From a virus, in the IMG/VR virus record IMGVR_UViG_3300035670_001057, positions 1 to 27,335 of that record: a stretch of DNA of 27,335 nt. One strand, 5' to 3'. Below the pieces are notes generated by a model. That model searched no databases. It was not told the DNA's origin and worked only from the letters and a program-made list of their open reading frames with translations. The translations under genes were made by a program, and so were the position numbers. Shown one piece after another: positions 6,336 to 12,948 of the stretch. Position 1 is the stretch's first letter. Every line of letters starts with the position of its first letter.

Positions 6336-7064
6336 CTAAGAATACATAGGAAGCGAGGTGTTCGGACTTTCAAAGAAACTAATCGCCCGACTGTTCCTGC
6401 TAACTGCCATATCAGGAGCCTTGCCCGTCCAGAACAAGCTCTTCGATTGGCGCAACCAAAAATCCTTGTTTAACCATTGATTAGACGATGCGCCAAGATC
6501 ATCAAAAAGCCAAGCAGCAGTGGCGGCACGAAGCTTATCAAGGCTTTGGCTTTCTTTCTCGCCCAGCTCTTTGCTCACCATGGCATTGGCCACTGTGTGA
6601 ACCCTTTCATCCCTACTGATGTCTTGCGACACAGTGCGCATACCAACGTCACCAGTTTGGCGAAAGAACGGAAGCGCCACAAAGAAAATAGAGCGCTCCA
6701 TAATGCCTGCCTTCAAAATGGGATGAGCAGGATGTTCATTCCATGCCTTCAAAATGTTCATCACTTCTTTTTCAGCTTTCTCGTCCGTGCCATGGGCATC
6801 AGCCACATAGTTCAATGCATCCAAATGGCGATCTTCATCCTCCTGATTGGAACGAAGAGTTTCAATGATGCCAGGCGTTGAAGGAAGCTCGCGTTGCATG
6901 CCTTGCTCCAGCAGCTCCTTCACTGGAATCTCCAGATGGCGCAGCGCAAGCGCCTTGAATAGCGTCGCCTCGGCTCCTTCAGTGACTTTCCCCTTGGCCA
7001 CGGCAACGGGCTGCCAAGAGCGCTTCTTGGTAAGCAAATTGAGATAGGGGCTTGCAACAGTCAT
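6336..7064 (-). CDS. nrdB: Ribonucleotide reductase class I beta subunit, short form
   Basis: A ferritin-like helical protein of 242 residues from ATG at 7064. The di-iron (or other metal) ligand pattern is visible: an early acidic residue in TEGAEATLF, ExxH in EDRHLDAL, Glu in MERSIFF, and a second ExxH in DERVHTV. This is much shorter than classical NrdB (about 370) but fits the short beta subunits described for cyanopodovirus/siphovirus ('Cyano SP') class I enzymes. It would generate the oxidant or radical for the neighbouring alpha chain. The frame stays open upstream to an ATG at 7124 overlapping the alpha stop, but that start would place the alpha terminator inside the gene, so I choose 7064. 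Confidence 0.8.
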   Translation of the reverse strand: MTVASPYLNLLTKKRSWQPVAVAKGKVTEGAEATLFKALALRHLEIPVKELLEQGMQRELPSTPGIIETLRSNQEDEDRHLDALNYVADAHGTDEKAEKEVMNILKAWNEHPAHPILKAGIMERSIFFVALPFFRQTGDVGMRTVSQDISRDERVHTVANAMVSKELGEKESQSLDKLRAATAAWLFDDLGASSNQWLNKDFWLRQSKSLFWTGKAPDMAVSRNSRAISFFESPNTSLPMYS

Positions 7065-7094
7065 TTCAATAAACAATGCGAAGGAAAATTGGGC

Positions 7095-7117
7095 AAGAAA
7101 AGGGCCGCAAGGCCCTT
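7095..7117 (-). terminator. Terminator between the two ribonucleotide reductase genes
   Basis: AGGGCC (7101-7106) and GGCCCT (7111-7116) around a 4-base loop give, on the minus strand, a stem followed by TTTCTTG. It lies immediately after the alpha stop codon, so beta should need read-through or its own promoter. Confidence 0.65.
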
Positions 7118-7120
7118 GTC

Positions 7121-8566
7121 TCATTCAGCGCAGCTAGAACAAAAACCACCGTCTAATGAACAACTTTCAGAAGCATTTTTGGCATCATCGTCGAAGCCAA
7201 ACATGCTCTTGAAATCTTCATCAAGCGCGGCGTATGCGTCATCTTTACGCTGCATGTCTGGAAGAACTTGCAGGCTGTAATAGATGCTTGTCTGAGGAGA
7301 TTCTAGCCAATCACGCAGGAATGCTTCATCGTAAGTGACCAAATCTCCCCAAGTATTCATGGAATAACCATGGAAAAGGCCAGTACTTTGATAAAGAGAA
7401 ACAATGCCATTTGCTACTTTGAAGAAAGTTTCCCAGCCCACTTCAGCAGCAATTTCCACTTCCCCATAGTCAAAACTTTCTACGCCAAACGTGCCACTGT
7501 CGCGATCAACCATGCGCCCAATAGGAGGAGCAATTTCAGGAGCAGTGGTGAAACCACGGGAGTCAAGGTAGCGATAGGAGCACGATGCAGTGGGGGCAAT
7601 GCAGAAAGCACGTTCCATGCCATACTCGCGGGCGATTTCAGCAGCAGCTCGAATGCCTTTGTCGAAAGCGTAGACGGCTTTTCCAGCCACGGTATCCGTC
7701 CAATGGTGAGACCAGGGATGGGGGTCTTCAATTAAATAGGCTTCAAGAGCATCGCCAAAGTCTTTATAACTGATGCCATGGATGGCGAGGAAATTGGCCA
7801 AACCCAGCACGCCCAAGCCAATTTGTTTGTCAATGGAAGGGGGAAGATATTCACCAGTGTCGCCAACGCCAGTATTGGGATGGAGATCAACTAGCTGTTG
7901 CATTCCTTCCGCGAACGCTCCTCCAATATTGTCAATGGTGCAAGCACCAAGATTTACGTGCTGTAACAAGCAAGTGCCACGATGCTTTAGCCAAATCTCT
8001 TCACAGACATTAGGCCAGATACGCTCCCCTTTCGCATCAAAACGCTTCTTAGTTAGCCACATATCACCATTGGCAATTGCCTTCAAAAGAGCGGCAATAA
8101 GCTCGGGCGATGCTTTATCTAGAAAATCATTATCAACAGTAATAGAGCGCTTCACCCAGGGAAGATCTTTGCGGGAAGCTTGAATAAATTTAATTGCGTC
8201 TGGATGATCATAATCAAGATGCAAAGTAACAGCGCCATTCTTAAACGCGCCGCCACGACGCAACACTTCATTCAACTTGCTGTATAAGCCAGCAAAGCTT
8301 ACTGGGCCACTAGCAGTAAGGCCGCGTCCATTTTCAGAGCCTTCAGGGCGAAGCTTTGACAAATTAACGGCAGCGCCAGCGGCATTGCGAAGAGCATGTG
8401 AGACAAAGCGCCACGATGCTTCAATACCATCTGGCCCTTCCATTGAATCTTCCACTACAAACGTAGTGCAGCTAACGGCTAGGCGCCCTTCAGGATTATC
8501 CAGCCAATCCTGCACCCTACCAGTGCGTGCAATTGGCTCACATTTTGCTTTTTCTTTCAGGCTCAT
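7121..8566 (-). CDS. nrdA: Ribonucleotide reductase alpha (catalytic) subunit, compact
   Basis: 481 residues, far below the 700 or more of standard alpha chains: the N-terminal ATP-cone and first helices are missing. Catalytic features are all present: first redox cysteine Cys33 in LAVSCTTF, the active site N-x-C-x-E as NVCEE (186-190) with thiyl Cys188, second redox cysteine Cys209 in NLGACTIDN, phosphate-loop segments RGLTASGPVSF and PTASCSYRY, and a C-terminal re-reduction pair CSSC (476-479). It converts ribonucleoside di- or triphosphates to deoxy forms for phage replication. The linked beta gene argues for class I rather than the B12-dependent class II that short cyanophage enzymes were once called. 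Start at ATG 8566. Confidence 0.93.
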   Translation of the reverse strand: MSLKEKAKCEPIARTGRVQDWLDNPEGRLAVSCTTFVVEDSMEGPDGIEASWRFVSHALRNAAGAAVNLSKLRPEGSENGRGLTASGPVSFAGLYSKLNEVLRRGGAFKNGAVTLHLDYDHPDAIKFIQASRKDLPWVKRSITVDNDFLDKASPELIAALLKAIANGDMWLTKKRFDAKGERIWPNVCEEIWLKHRGTCLLQHVNLGACTIDNIGGAFAEGMQQLVDLHPNTGVGDTGEYLPPSIDKQIGLGVLGLANFLAIHGISYKDFGDALEAYLIEDPHPWSHHWTDTVAGKAVYAFDKGIRAAAEIAREYGMERAFCIAPTASCSYRYLDSRGFTTAPEIAPPIGRMVDRDSGTFGVESFDYGEVEIAAEVGWETFFKVANGIVSLYQSTGLFHGYSMNTWGDLVTYDEAFLRDWLESPQTSIYYSLQVLPDMQRKDDAYAALDEDFKSMFGFDDDAKNASESCSLDGGFCSSCAE

Positions 8567-8574
8567 GAGACGAC

Positions 8575-8594
8575 AAAGCCCCGCTCAGCGGGGC
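8575..8594 (-). terminator. GC-rich hairpin just upstream of nrdA
   Basis: GCCCCGC (8578-8584) and GCGGGGC (8588-8594) form a 7-bp stem. On the minus strand it is followed by TTTGTCG and then, 8-9 bases on, the nrdA ATG. It may end transcripts of the 63-residue gene upstream or attenuate nrdA. Confidence 0.5.
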
Positions 8595-8650
8595 GCGATC
8601 AACCAAAGCAGGCTAGCTCAAACGGAACGATGGAAAAGGGAAATTTTCCT

Positions 8651-8842
8651 TTAGTCGCATAAGTTCTCAGGATCCTCGTTTGAGACCAAATCTTTAATAA
8701 ACAACTTGGCTTCGTTAAGGCTACGGAAATAATGGGGAGAGCCTTCTATTGCTGCAAACCATTGAAATTCTGGCCTGCTGAAACACGGCCAAAGCTTTAC
8801 GCCTCCATAGACGAAAGGTTGCCTTTCAGGAAGACCGAACAT
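8651..8842 (-). CDS. 63-residue hypothetical protein upstream of nrdA
   Basis: Starts at ATG 8842. It is rich in aromatics and Pro (FVYGGVKLWPCFSRPEFQWF) and ends with a helix NEAKLFIKDLVSNED. It is followed by the hairpin at 8578-8594 and then nrdA. No family recognised. Confidence 0.7.
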   Translation of the reverse strand: MFGLPERQPFVYGGVKLWPCFSRPEFQWFAAIEGSPHYFRSLNEAKLFIKDLVSNEDPENLCD

Positions 8843-9085
8843 GGTAATAGCTCATAGTTTTACCACGCTAGTTCTTCTCATAAACTGCGCATGCATTATT
8901 TAATACATTCTTCAGCAAACCGCCATCCACTGTCTGAATCCTTAAGAAATTGCGAAGATTTTTAGGTTTTTGTATCACCACGATACGAAAAAGCCCACAT
9001 TTTGCTCACACCACGAGATACGATAGCCGTAAGCGGAGCATCGCTTAAATTTACCAAGCGCTTCGCAAGCCAGTGCAGGCATGAT

Positions 9086-9230
9086 TAGCCGCGCTTCTAG
9101 ACCAGTGAGCCCCCAAGGCGAACGTTCTATACAAGCAGCGGAAATCAAAAGGCTTGACTAGCTGCGTTCTCTAAACCACTGAGCCCCCAAAGGGCGAAGG
9201 TCTCAGACGAGCAGCGAAAATCAAAAGCCC
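9086..9230 (+). repeat. Two tandem copies of a structured ~70-base element
   Basis: Copies at 9086-9154 and 9159-9230 share TAGCYGCG, a TCTARACCASTGAGCCCCCAA core, GGCGAA, AGCAGCG and AAATCAAAAG in the same order, with scattered differences. Each can close on itself (for example GCTGC with GCAGC in copy 2) with GCCC/GGGC as an inner stem. The core GAGCCCCCAAGGGCGAA recurs in inverted orientation near 23087 and 23189. Confidence 0.65.
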
Positions 9231-9334
9231 GCGCAAGAAAGGCTGGTCCAGCTCCTAAGTAATGGGCCGCCCATAGTGTGCGTAGCATCCAGGAAAACGC
9301 TTTTTTTGTTTTGACTATCTTTAAAAGCTTGAAC

Positions 9335-9359
9335 GGCGGCCTTTGAGGGCCGCCTTTTT
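9335..9359 (+). terminator. Plus-strand intrinsic terminator
   Basis: GGCGGCC (9335-9341) pairs with GGCCGCC (9348-9354) and is followed by TTTTT. There is no plus-strand gene upstream within 4.5 kb, so it probably ends a non-coding transcript covering the repeats at 9086-9230. Confidence 0.8.
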
Positions 9360-9381
9360 GCTAAAAACAATGGAAAGGAGA

Positions 9382-9447
9382 ATGCGCGATCTTGTGCGTC
9401 ATTACGACGGCTTGGGGCCGTCTCCATTGGAGAAGCTAATCGTCTGA
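9382..9447 (+). CDS. Possible 21-residue leader peptide
   Basis: ATG at 9382 follows AAAGGAG very closely (one-base spacing, which is not ideal). The frame encodes MRDLVRHYDGLGPSPLEKLIV and ends at TGA 9445-9447, two bases before the next small ORF starts. It includes the hairpin GACGGC/GCCGTC. Confidence 0.25.
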   Translation: MRDLVRHYDGLGPSPLEKLIV

Positions 9448-9448
9448 A

Positions 9449-9535
9449 ATGCCTCAAGCGGCGTCTTTCAGACTTGCTTTCGGCATAGTGCCATTAGGTT
9501 TTGCTGGCTATAGTCTTGCAAATGCTTCTTGCTAA
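9449..9535 (+). CDS. Possible 28-residue hydrophobic peptide coupled to the HNH gene
   Basis: ATG at 9449; the peptide contains FRLAFGIVPLGFAGYSLAN and is hydrophobic. Its TAA (9533-9535) overlaps the ATG of the HNH gene by one base (TAATG), an arrangement used repeatedly in this genome for coupled genes. GTCTGAAA (9442-9449) and TTTCAGAC (9466-9473) form an 8-bp stem around the start codon, which could regulate initiation. Confidence 0.4.
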   Translation: MPQAASFRLAFGIVPLGFAGYSLANASC

Positions 9536-10020
9536 TGGCTGCCTTGTTGACAAAACGCTGCGCTAGGTGTGGCATTATTAAAAATATTGAAGAATTCAGT
9601 CTTCAAAAAGATACCCGCGATGGACGACGTTGCCATTGCAAAGAATGCACTACAAGCTACCGACGAGATAATCCAGTGATAGTGCAAACTGGCAACATGG
9701 TTAAAAATGCTCGTCAACGAGCAAAAGATAAAAACCTGGCATTTAATATTGACAATGATTACATCCGCTCAATAACCCCCTCGCATTGTCCAATTTTTAA
9801 TACCAAGCTTGAATGGTCCGTTCACCGAGGTAATGGTCATCACTCTCTTCCAAATAGCCCATCCCTAGATCGCATCGATCCCTCAAAAGGATACGTGAAA
9901 GGCAATGTCTGGATAATTAGCAACAGAGCAAATACAATCAAAAGCGATGCCTCTCATGAAGAGCTAAAACTAGTCACAGAAGCCGTAGGACGCGCCATCG
10001 TTAATTCGCTTGATTGGTAG
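9535..10020 (+). CDS. HNH-type endonuclease with N-terminal zinc motif
   Basis: 161 residues from ATG 9535; a TTG at 9529 is also possible, but TAATG coupling favours the ATG. The N-terminus has Cys9-x2-Cys12 and Cys35-x2-Cys38, a zinc-binding arrangement. The C-terminal part SLDRIDPSKGYVKGNVWIIS and SNRANTIKSDAS is the hallmark of a free-standing phage HNH nuclease family (Asp and Asn of the beta-beta-alpha metal site). Such proteins cut DNA and often act as selfish homing endonucleases; some assist packaging. It is the only plus-strand gene of size between 4.8 and 25.8 kb, flanked by non-coding DNA, consistent with insertion as a mobile gene. Confidence 0.88.
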   Translation: MAALLTKRCARCGIIKNIEEFSLQKDTRDGRRCHCKECTTSYRRDNPVIVQTGNMVKNARQRAKDKNLAFNIDNDYIRSITPSHCPIFNTKLEWSVHRGNGHHSLPNSPSLDRIDPSKGYVKGNVWIISNRANTIKSDASHEELKLVTEAVGRAIVNSLDW

Positions 10021-10182
10021 GTATAAATACTTAGGCGAAAAAAGGAGATGAAAAATTGCACCACTTTTTTTGGTGTATACCCCCGCCCCCCAAACAAAAA
10101 CAGCCGGGTTACCGCACCACGGCTCAAATGTCAAGCGTTGTCACAATACGTTACAAAGTGAGTCTCAAATGAGTCTCAAGAG

Positions 10183-10204
10183 TTTTCCACAGCCCTGTGG
10201 AAAA
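10183..10204. promoter_or_regulatory. Inverted pair of DnaA-box-like sites
   Basis: TTTTCCACAG, then CC, then CTGTGGAAAA. Each arm contains TTTTCCACA, one base from the general DnaA box TTATCCACA and, as I recall, close to the form reported for cyanobacteria. Chance occurrence of a 20-base perfect inverted repeat is unlikely, but the binding role is inferred. Confidence 0.45.
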
Positions 10205-10231
10205 GATGTTCCCTTTAGCTGCGCACAATAA

Positions 10232-10255
10232 AGGCCTGTCAGTACTGACAGGCCT
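10232..10255 (-). terminator. 24-bp perfect palindrome, probable terminator of the 10279-11609 operon
   Basis: AGGCCTGTCAGT and ACTGACAGGCCT are exact reverse complements. On the minus strand the hairpin is followed by TTATTG and lies about 24 bases after the last stop codon of the minus operon, so termination is the simplest reading. Its full dyad symmetry also suits a protein binding site. Confidence 0.6.
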
Positions 10256-10278
10256 GCGGATGATGCCACCCTAAGAGG

Positions 10279-10446
10279 CTACTGGCGAGCCTCCAGTGCT
10301 TCCCTAGCGGTGCTGTATGGGGCTGCGCAGCCACTAGCCAGTAGGCGACCGTATGGCGCTTCCAGGCATGCGGGAAGGGCTTCCAGGGCTTCCAGCGCTG
10401 CTAGCAAGTGCAGCGCTTGCTGTTCGGACAATTGGATGCGAATCAT
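10279..10446 (-). CDS. 55-residue Leu/Ala-rich helical protein
   Basis: ATG at 10446 overlaps the TGA of the 203-residue gene (ATGA). The product is a run of Leu/Ala/Glu heptads (SEQQALHLLAALEALEALPA) followed by a Pro/Gly-containing tail. It probably folds as a short helical hairpin. No family recognised. Confidence 0.65.
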   Translation of the reverse strand: MIRIQLSEQQALHLLAALEALEALPACLEAPYGRLLASGCAAPYSTAREALEARQ

Positions 10447-11054
10447 GCTGCGAGCTCCTTAGCAATGCGGTGCCATGCTGTCCACGTGATCGCCTGCACT
10501 TGCGCGGCATTGTAGGCGGTGCCCATAACTGCGTTGATCGTGCTAGCGGCGTTGCGATAATCGGACGCAATTGCAGCGTAAAGTTTGGGCGATATTTTAG
10601 GGGTCTTGGTCGTTGGGATTCTCTCGCCCTTCCATATGGCGAACGCGTGGCCATCAACGCATACGGAATCATCCCCAAGAATGCAACTATAAAAAGCCCT
10701 TACTTTGAGGCCGCCTAGTGCTTCCAGTGGCGCGATGCCTGACAATATCTGCAGCGCTTTTTGTTTGTTGCCATTGAACGTGCTTACTTTACACTGCGCG
10801 GCATCGTCGTAGCCACCCAAGGTATAGAGTCTGCAGATATTGTCGGCATCGATAATGTTTCGCTGCCATTTATTGTTGGGCGATAATGCTGCAATAACGC
10901 CGGCCACAGTATCAACCGGCAGACTGTAGGACTGCGCAATTGTCTCGCATGCCGCTAGCGCGTCAGGGTACCAACGGCTGCCATGCTGCAGTTCTGCAGG
11001 GTTAGCAGCAAAGAACACGGCCAGAATGTTGCCGTGTGAGAGGGTGAGTGTCAT
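10443..11054 (-). CDS. Conserved phage protein, possibly HhH-GPD/DNA-glycosylase-like
   Basis: 203 residues from ATG 11054. Segments GSRWYPDALAACETIAQSYS, VAGVIAALSPNNKWQRNIID, NKQKALQIL and VCVDGHAFAIW recall a family of phage proteins of similar length. The order helix - ALSP - KA..IL - VDGHA resembles helix-hairpin-helix DNA glycosylases, where an Asp in a VD-x-H stretch is catalytic, so DNA base excision is one possibility; this is inference without a search. It sits in a three-gene minus operon, 45 bases after the preceding gene across a purine/pyrimidine tract, and is coupled to the 55-residue gene. Confidence 0.8.
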   Translation of the reverse strand: MTLTLSHGNILAVFFAANPAELQHGSRWYPDALAACETIAQSYSLPVDTVAGVIAALSPNNKWQRNIIDADNICRLYTLGGYDDAAQCKVSTFNGNKQKALQILSGIAPLEALGGLKVRAFYSCILGDDSVCVDGHAFAIWKGERIPTTKTPKISPKLYAAIASDYRNAASTINAVMGTAYNAAQVQAITWTAWHRIAKELAA

Positions 11055-11099
11055 TGGAGAGGGAATGAGAGGGAATGAGAGGGAAGGGAAGGGAAGCGC
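11055..11099. repeat. Purine-rich tract with GAGAGGGAAT repeats
   Basis: The plus strand is nearly all purine with repeats of GAGAGGGAAT and AGGGA; in the minus-strand transcript it is a pyrimidine-rich leader directly before the ATG at 11054. It contains no Shine-Dalgarno site for that gene. Confidence 0.6.
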
Positions 11100-11609
11100 T
11101 TAAAGGCCTGGCATGCGCACAAGCTTTTGTGGTTGGAATCTACCGGTAAAGATGCATGCTGCGGCTTGAAGTGCAATCTCACTAAACAACATCCACTTAA
11201 TCTCTTTAGGGGCATGCTTTGCAGCATGCTCAAAAGTGGCAAGCTCACCGGCAAAGGTGGAATCTGCGCCAGTTACCACATGGTGCCAATCATGCACCGC
11301 GCGGAATTTGGCATTGGTGAAGCCTTCTAGGAAGGGATGAGAATTGTGCGCAATGCTGATTAGCAGATCGCCAGCGCTGCGCAGTGTGGCGAGCATCTCC
11401 GGCAGATCAACGTCAGAGGCGGTGAACCTTACTGGAACTGGAATCTGCCGGAATTCCGCATCGATCCAGGCATTCAGCATCGCGAGCTCGCGATCTGTGG
11501 GGATGACGGCTGCACCATTGATAAAGGCGCGCGCCAGCTTGCCAACAATGGAAGCGCTAGGCAGCAACGGCTCAATCGAGCGGCCAGGCTTGGCAGTAGT
11601 GGCATTCAT
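11100..11609 (-). CDS. Conserved phage protein with HDWHH motif
   Basis: 169 residues from ATG 11609. The conserved-looking core is FRAVHDWHHVVTGADSTFAG, then ELATFEHAAKH, EIALQAAACIFTGRF and QPQKLV at the C-terminus. Clustered His, Asp and Glu in a helical context suggest metal binding. I recognise the pattern from many phage genomes but know no proven function. It is first in the operon; no clear promoter was found upstream, only the repeat region. Confidence 0.8.
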   Translation of the reverse strand: MNATTAKPGRSIEPLLPSASIVGKLARAFINGAAVIPTDRELAMLNAWIDAEFRQIPVPVRFTASDVDLPEMLATLRSAGDLLISIAHNSHPFLEGFTNAKFRAVHDWHHVVTGADSTFAGELATFEHAAKHAPKEIKWMLFSEIALQAAACIFTGRFQPQKLVRMPGL

Positions 11610-11839
11610 CGGACTAGTTCAGAGAACACGCCCATATAAAGGGAATCCAGTGCCAAAAGCTAGTGCTGATCAGCCATAGTGATCGTTCAACCCTGGTTTG
11701 GCCACTTATAAGCGCCTACGCTTATCAGTGCCCGATCTGCAGCGGAATGAAAAGCCAGGCTTATCAGTGGAACGGCCTTTATCACGAGACGCGGCGAAAA
11801 CGCCAACGGCTTAACGTATTGAAATATATATACTCAACG

Positions 11840-12090
11840 CTGAACAGTAGGCAACAGCTAACGCCGAACAGTAGGCAACAGCTAACGCGCAACGGTGAGG
11901 CTCACCTAGTAGCGCACAGTAGGGCTTACCTAGCGGCGCACGGTGAGGCTCACATAACGCGCAACAGTAGGGCTCACATAGGCTCAAGCAGTAGGGCTCA
12001 CATAATGGCGCACAGTAGGGCTCACCTAGTACGGAACAGTAGGGCTCACTTAGCACGGAACAGCAGGGCTCACTTAGCGGCGCACAGAAT
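11840..12090. repeat. Array of about ten ~24-base degenerate repeats
   Basis: Units vary around RCRCACAGTAGGGCTCACNTAG, starting with two copies of AACAGTAGGCAACAGCTAACG. Spacing is mostly 22-27 bases. On the minus strand each unit reads GTGAGCCCTACTG. The regular period of about two helix turns suits an array of protein-binding sites. Confidence 0.8.
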
Positions 12091-12116
12091 CAGGCCAGTT
12101 AGCGTAGGCAACCGCG

Positions 12117-12146
12117 CGCAGCAGTTGGGCTCACCTAACTGCTGCG
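12117..12146. repeat. 10-bp perfect inverted repeat
   Basis: CGCAGCAGTT (12117-12126) and AACTGCTGCG (12137-12146) flank GGGCTCACCT, which is the core of the preceding repeat array. One repeat unit is thus displayed in a hairpin loop. Confidence 0.75.
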
Positions 12147-12177
12147 GAATCACGCCAGTAGGTGAGCAGAACTGGCA

Positions 12178-12229
12178 CGCCACCAGTAGGCTACATTTAA
12201 GGTCGCCACCAGTAGGCTACATTTAGTGG
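12178..12229. repeat. Two direct copies of a 26-base repeat
   Basis: CGCCACCAGTAGGCTACATTTA occurs at 12178 and 12204, identical over at least 22 bases. It shares CAGTAGG with the upstream array. Confidence 0.85.
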
Positions 12230-12235
12230 GGCAAA

Positions 12236-12392
12236 TCAGGCCGCCAGGCTATTTAGCACGAGATGCTAGAAATCTGGCGCGAAACGCTATTTAGCATGAG
12301 ACGCTAGGAATCTAGTATTTAGCATGAGATGCTAGAAATTTAGCACGAGATGCTAAATGCTAAACATTTAGCGCCTGATGCTAAATGCGGCT
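12236..12392. repeat. Cluster of TTTAGCA hairpin repeats
   Basis: About five or six copies of ATTTAGCAYGAGATGCTA or shorter forms. Several are self-complementary, for example ATTTAGCA-CGAGA-TGCTAAAT. The cluster is AT-rich compared with its flanks. Confidence 0.8.
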
Positions 12393-12401
12393 ATGCACAT
12401 A

Positions 12402-12550
12402 CCTTGATACGATCTTGGCCAGTTCCTTGATACGCCGCTGGCCAGTTCCAATTTTTTTACTGATAGAAAGCTGGCCGTGTCCAATTTTCTCATAAATACA
12501 AGACCAGCTAGTTCCAATTTTTATAGATACAAAGCTGGCCAATTTCTGCC
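12402..12550. repeat. Four to five copies of a ~33-base CTGGCCAGTTCC repeat
   Basis: Each unit has CTGGCCAGTTCC (or a variant), CAATTTTT and a TANATANAAAG segment. CTGGCCAG is itself a palindrome. This is the fourth repeat type in a row before the terminator at 12567. Confidence 0.75.
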
Positions 12551-12566
12551 AACCATAACCATCAAA

Positions 12567-12585
12567 AGCCGCCTTAAAGGCGGCT
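12567..12585 (-). terminator. Terminator after the DUF3293-like gene
   Basis: AGCCGCC and GGCGGCT arms around a short loop form a 7-8-bp stem; on the minus strand TTTTGATGG follows. It lies about 10 bases beyond the stop codon at 12595 and closes the long minus-strand gene run. Confidence 0.75.
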
Positions 12586-12594
12586 TCTTCGCTT

Positions 12595-12948
12595 TCAACA
12601 AGCCAACACTGTCCTGCCCTGCTCGTCAAAGCGAAACACTGCCCATTGCTGATAAAACCTGCCCAAGCGCTTCGCTTGTCTTTCTGTGATGCCATAAATG
12701 GCCCAACAAGGTTCTCGCCATCCTCCGTCAGGCGATTGCCCAATGATCTCCTCATGAGATGCGCCTAGTAGATCCAACCAGCCTTTCATTTCGCGGTGAA
12801 GAGCAGAGTCACGAGCAGAGTCAAAGGGCAGACTGTAGGGGCAGCAAGCAGAAATGACAAAACAAGGCAAAGAAGAAGGCTTCCATGGGGAGCCTGAAGG
12901 AGAGACAATAATGGCGCTTTCAAAGGCCTGCCGAAGCTTTTTGTTCAA
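12595..12948 (-). CDS. DUF3293-like protein
   Basis: 117 residues. The sequence FVISACCPYSLPFD, then ALHREMKGWLDLLG, GGWREPCWAIYGITERQA, LGRFYQQWAVFRFDEQGR and a final TVLAC matches the order of the DUF3293 family: an initial strand, the L-x-x-x-L helix, GW-E, and Q-AVF-FD-G ending in L-C. Function is unknown in bacteria and phages. The start is TTG at 12948 whose bases overlap the upstream TGA (TTGA), matching the coupling style of its neighbours. An alternative frame at 12381-12755 is judged a shadow because it runs into the repeat array. Confidence 0.8.
   Translation of the reverse strand: MNKKLRQAFESAIIVSPSGSPWKPSSLPCFVISACCPYSLPFDSARDSALHREMKGWLDLLGASHEEIIGQSPDGGWREPCWAIYGITERQAKRLGRFYQQWAVFRFDEQGRTVLAC

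Larger units (their letters stand above)
8843..9381. other. Mostly non-coding stretch
   Basis: No convincing long gene on either strand. The minus strand holds only a 35-codon ORF (9082 to 8975) ending in AYGYRISWCEQNVGFFVSW, which looks protein-like but lacks support. The stretch contains the tandem structured repeats at 9086-9230 and the plus-strand terminator at 9335. It could be the template of a small plus-strand RNA. Confidence 0.5.
10021..10278. other. Origin-like non-coding stretch
   Basis: No gene seen. It holds two copies of TGAGTCTCAA one base apart (10159-10168, 10170-10179), an inverted pair of DnaA-box-like TTTTCCACA sequences (10183-10204) and a 24-bp perfect palindrome (10232-10255). 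Together these resemble a replication or regulatory locus. Confidence 0.4.
11610..12594. other. Non-coding repeat-rich region of about 1 kb
   Basis: Apparent ORFs here are products of tandem repeats whose 24-base period keeps frames open on both strands; none has a convincing start or a non-repetitive domain. It contains four successive repeat types listed separately, plus ATAAGCG/CGCTTAT inverted repeats near 11707-11725. It separates two minus-strand operons. Confidence 0.6.

Noticed and set aside
6336-7124. Longer nrdB start at ATG 7124 overlapping nrdA (ATGA)
   Set aside because: The extra 20 residues would be encoded by the terminator hairpin; ATG 7064 begins the conserved-looking protein.
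9221-9457. 78-codon minus-strand ORF
   Set aside because: It runs through the plus-strand terminator and the repeat copy, is basic and low in structure, and has no supporting start.
11663-12226. 187-codon plus-strand ORF and 81-codon minus-strand ORF (11811-12056) with 8-residue repeats
   Set aside because: Both are open because the DNA repeat has a ~24-base period; there is no convincing start and no non-repetitive domain.
11830-12400. CRISPR array
   Set aside because: Repeats are degenerate and nearly contiguous, without unique spacers of uniform length, and no cas genes are present.
12381-12755. 124-codon minus-strand ORF
   Set aside because: It overlaps the DUF3293-like gene in another frame and its C-terminal half is read from the 33-base repeat array.
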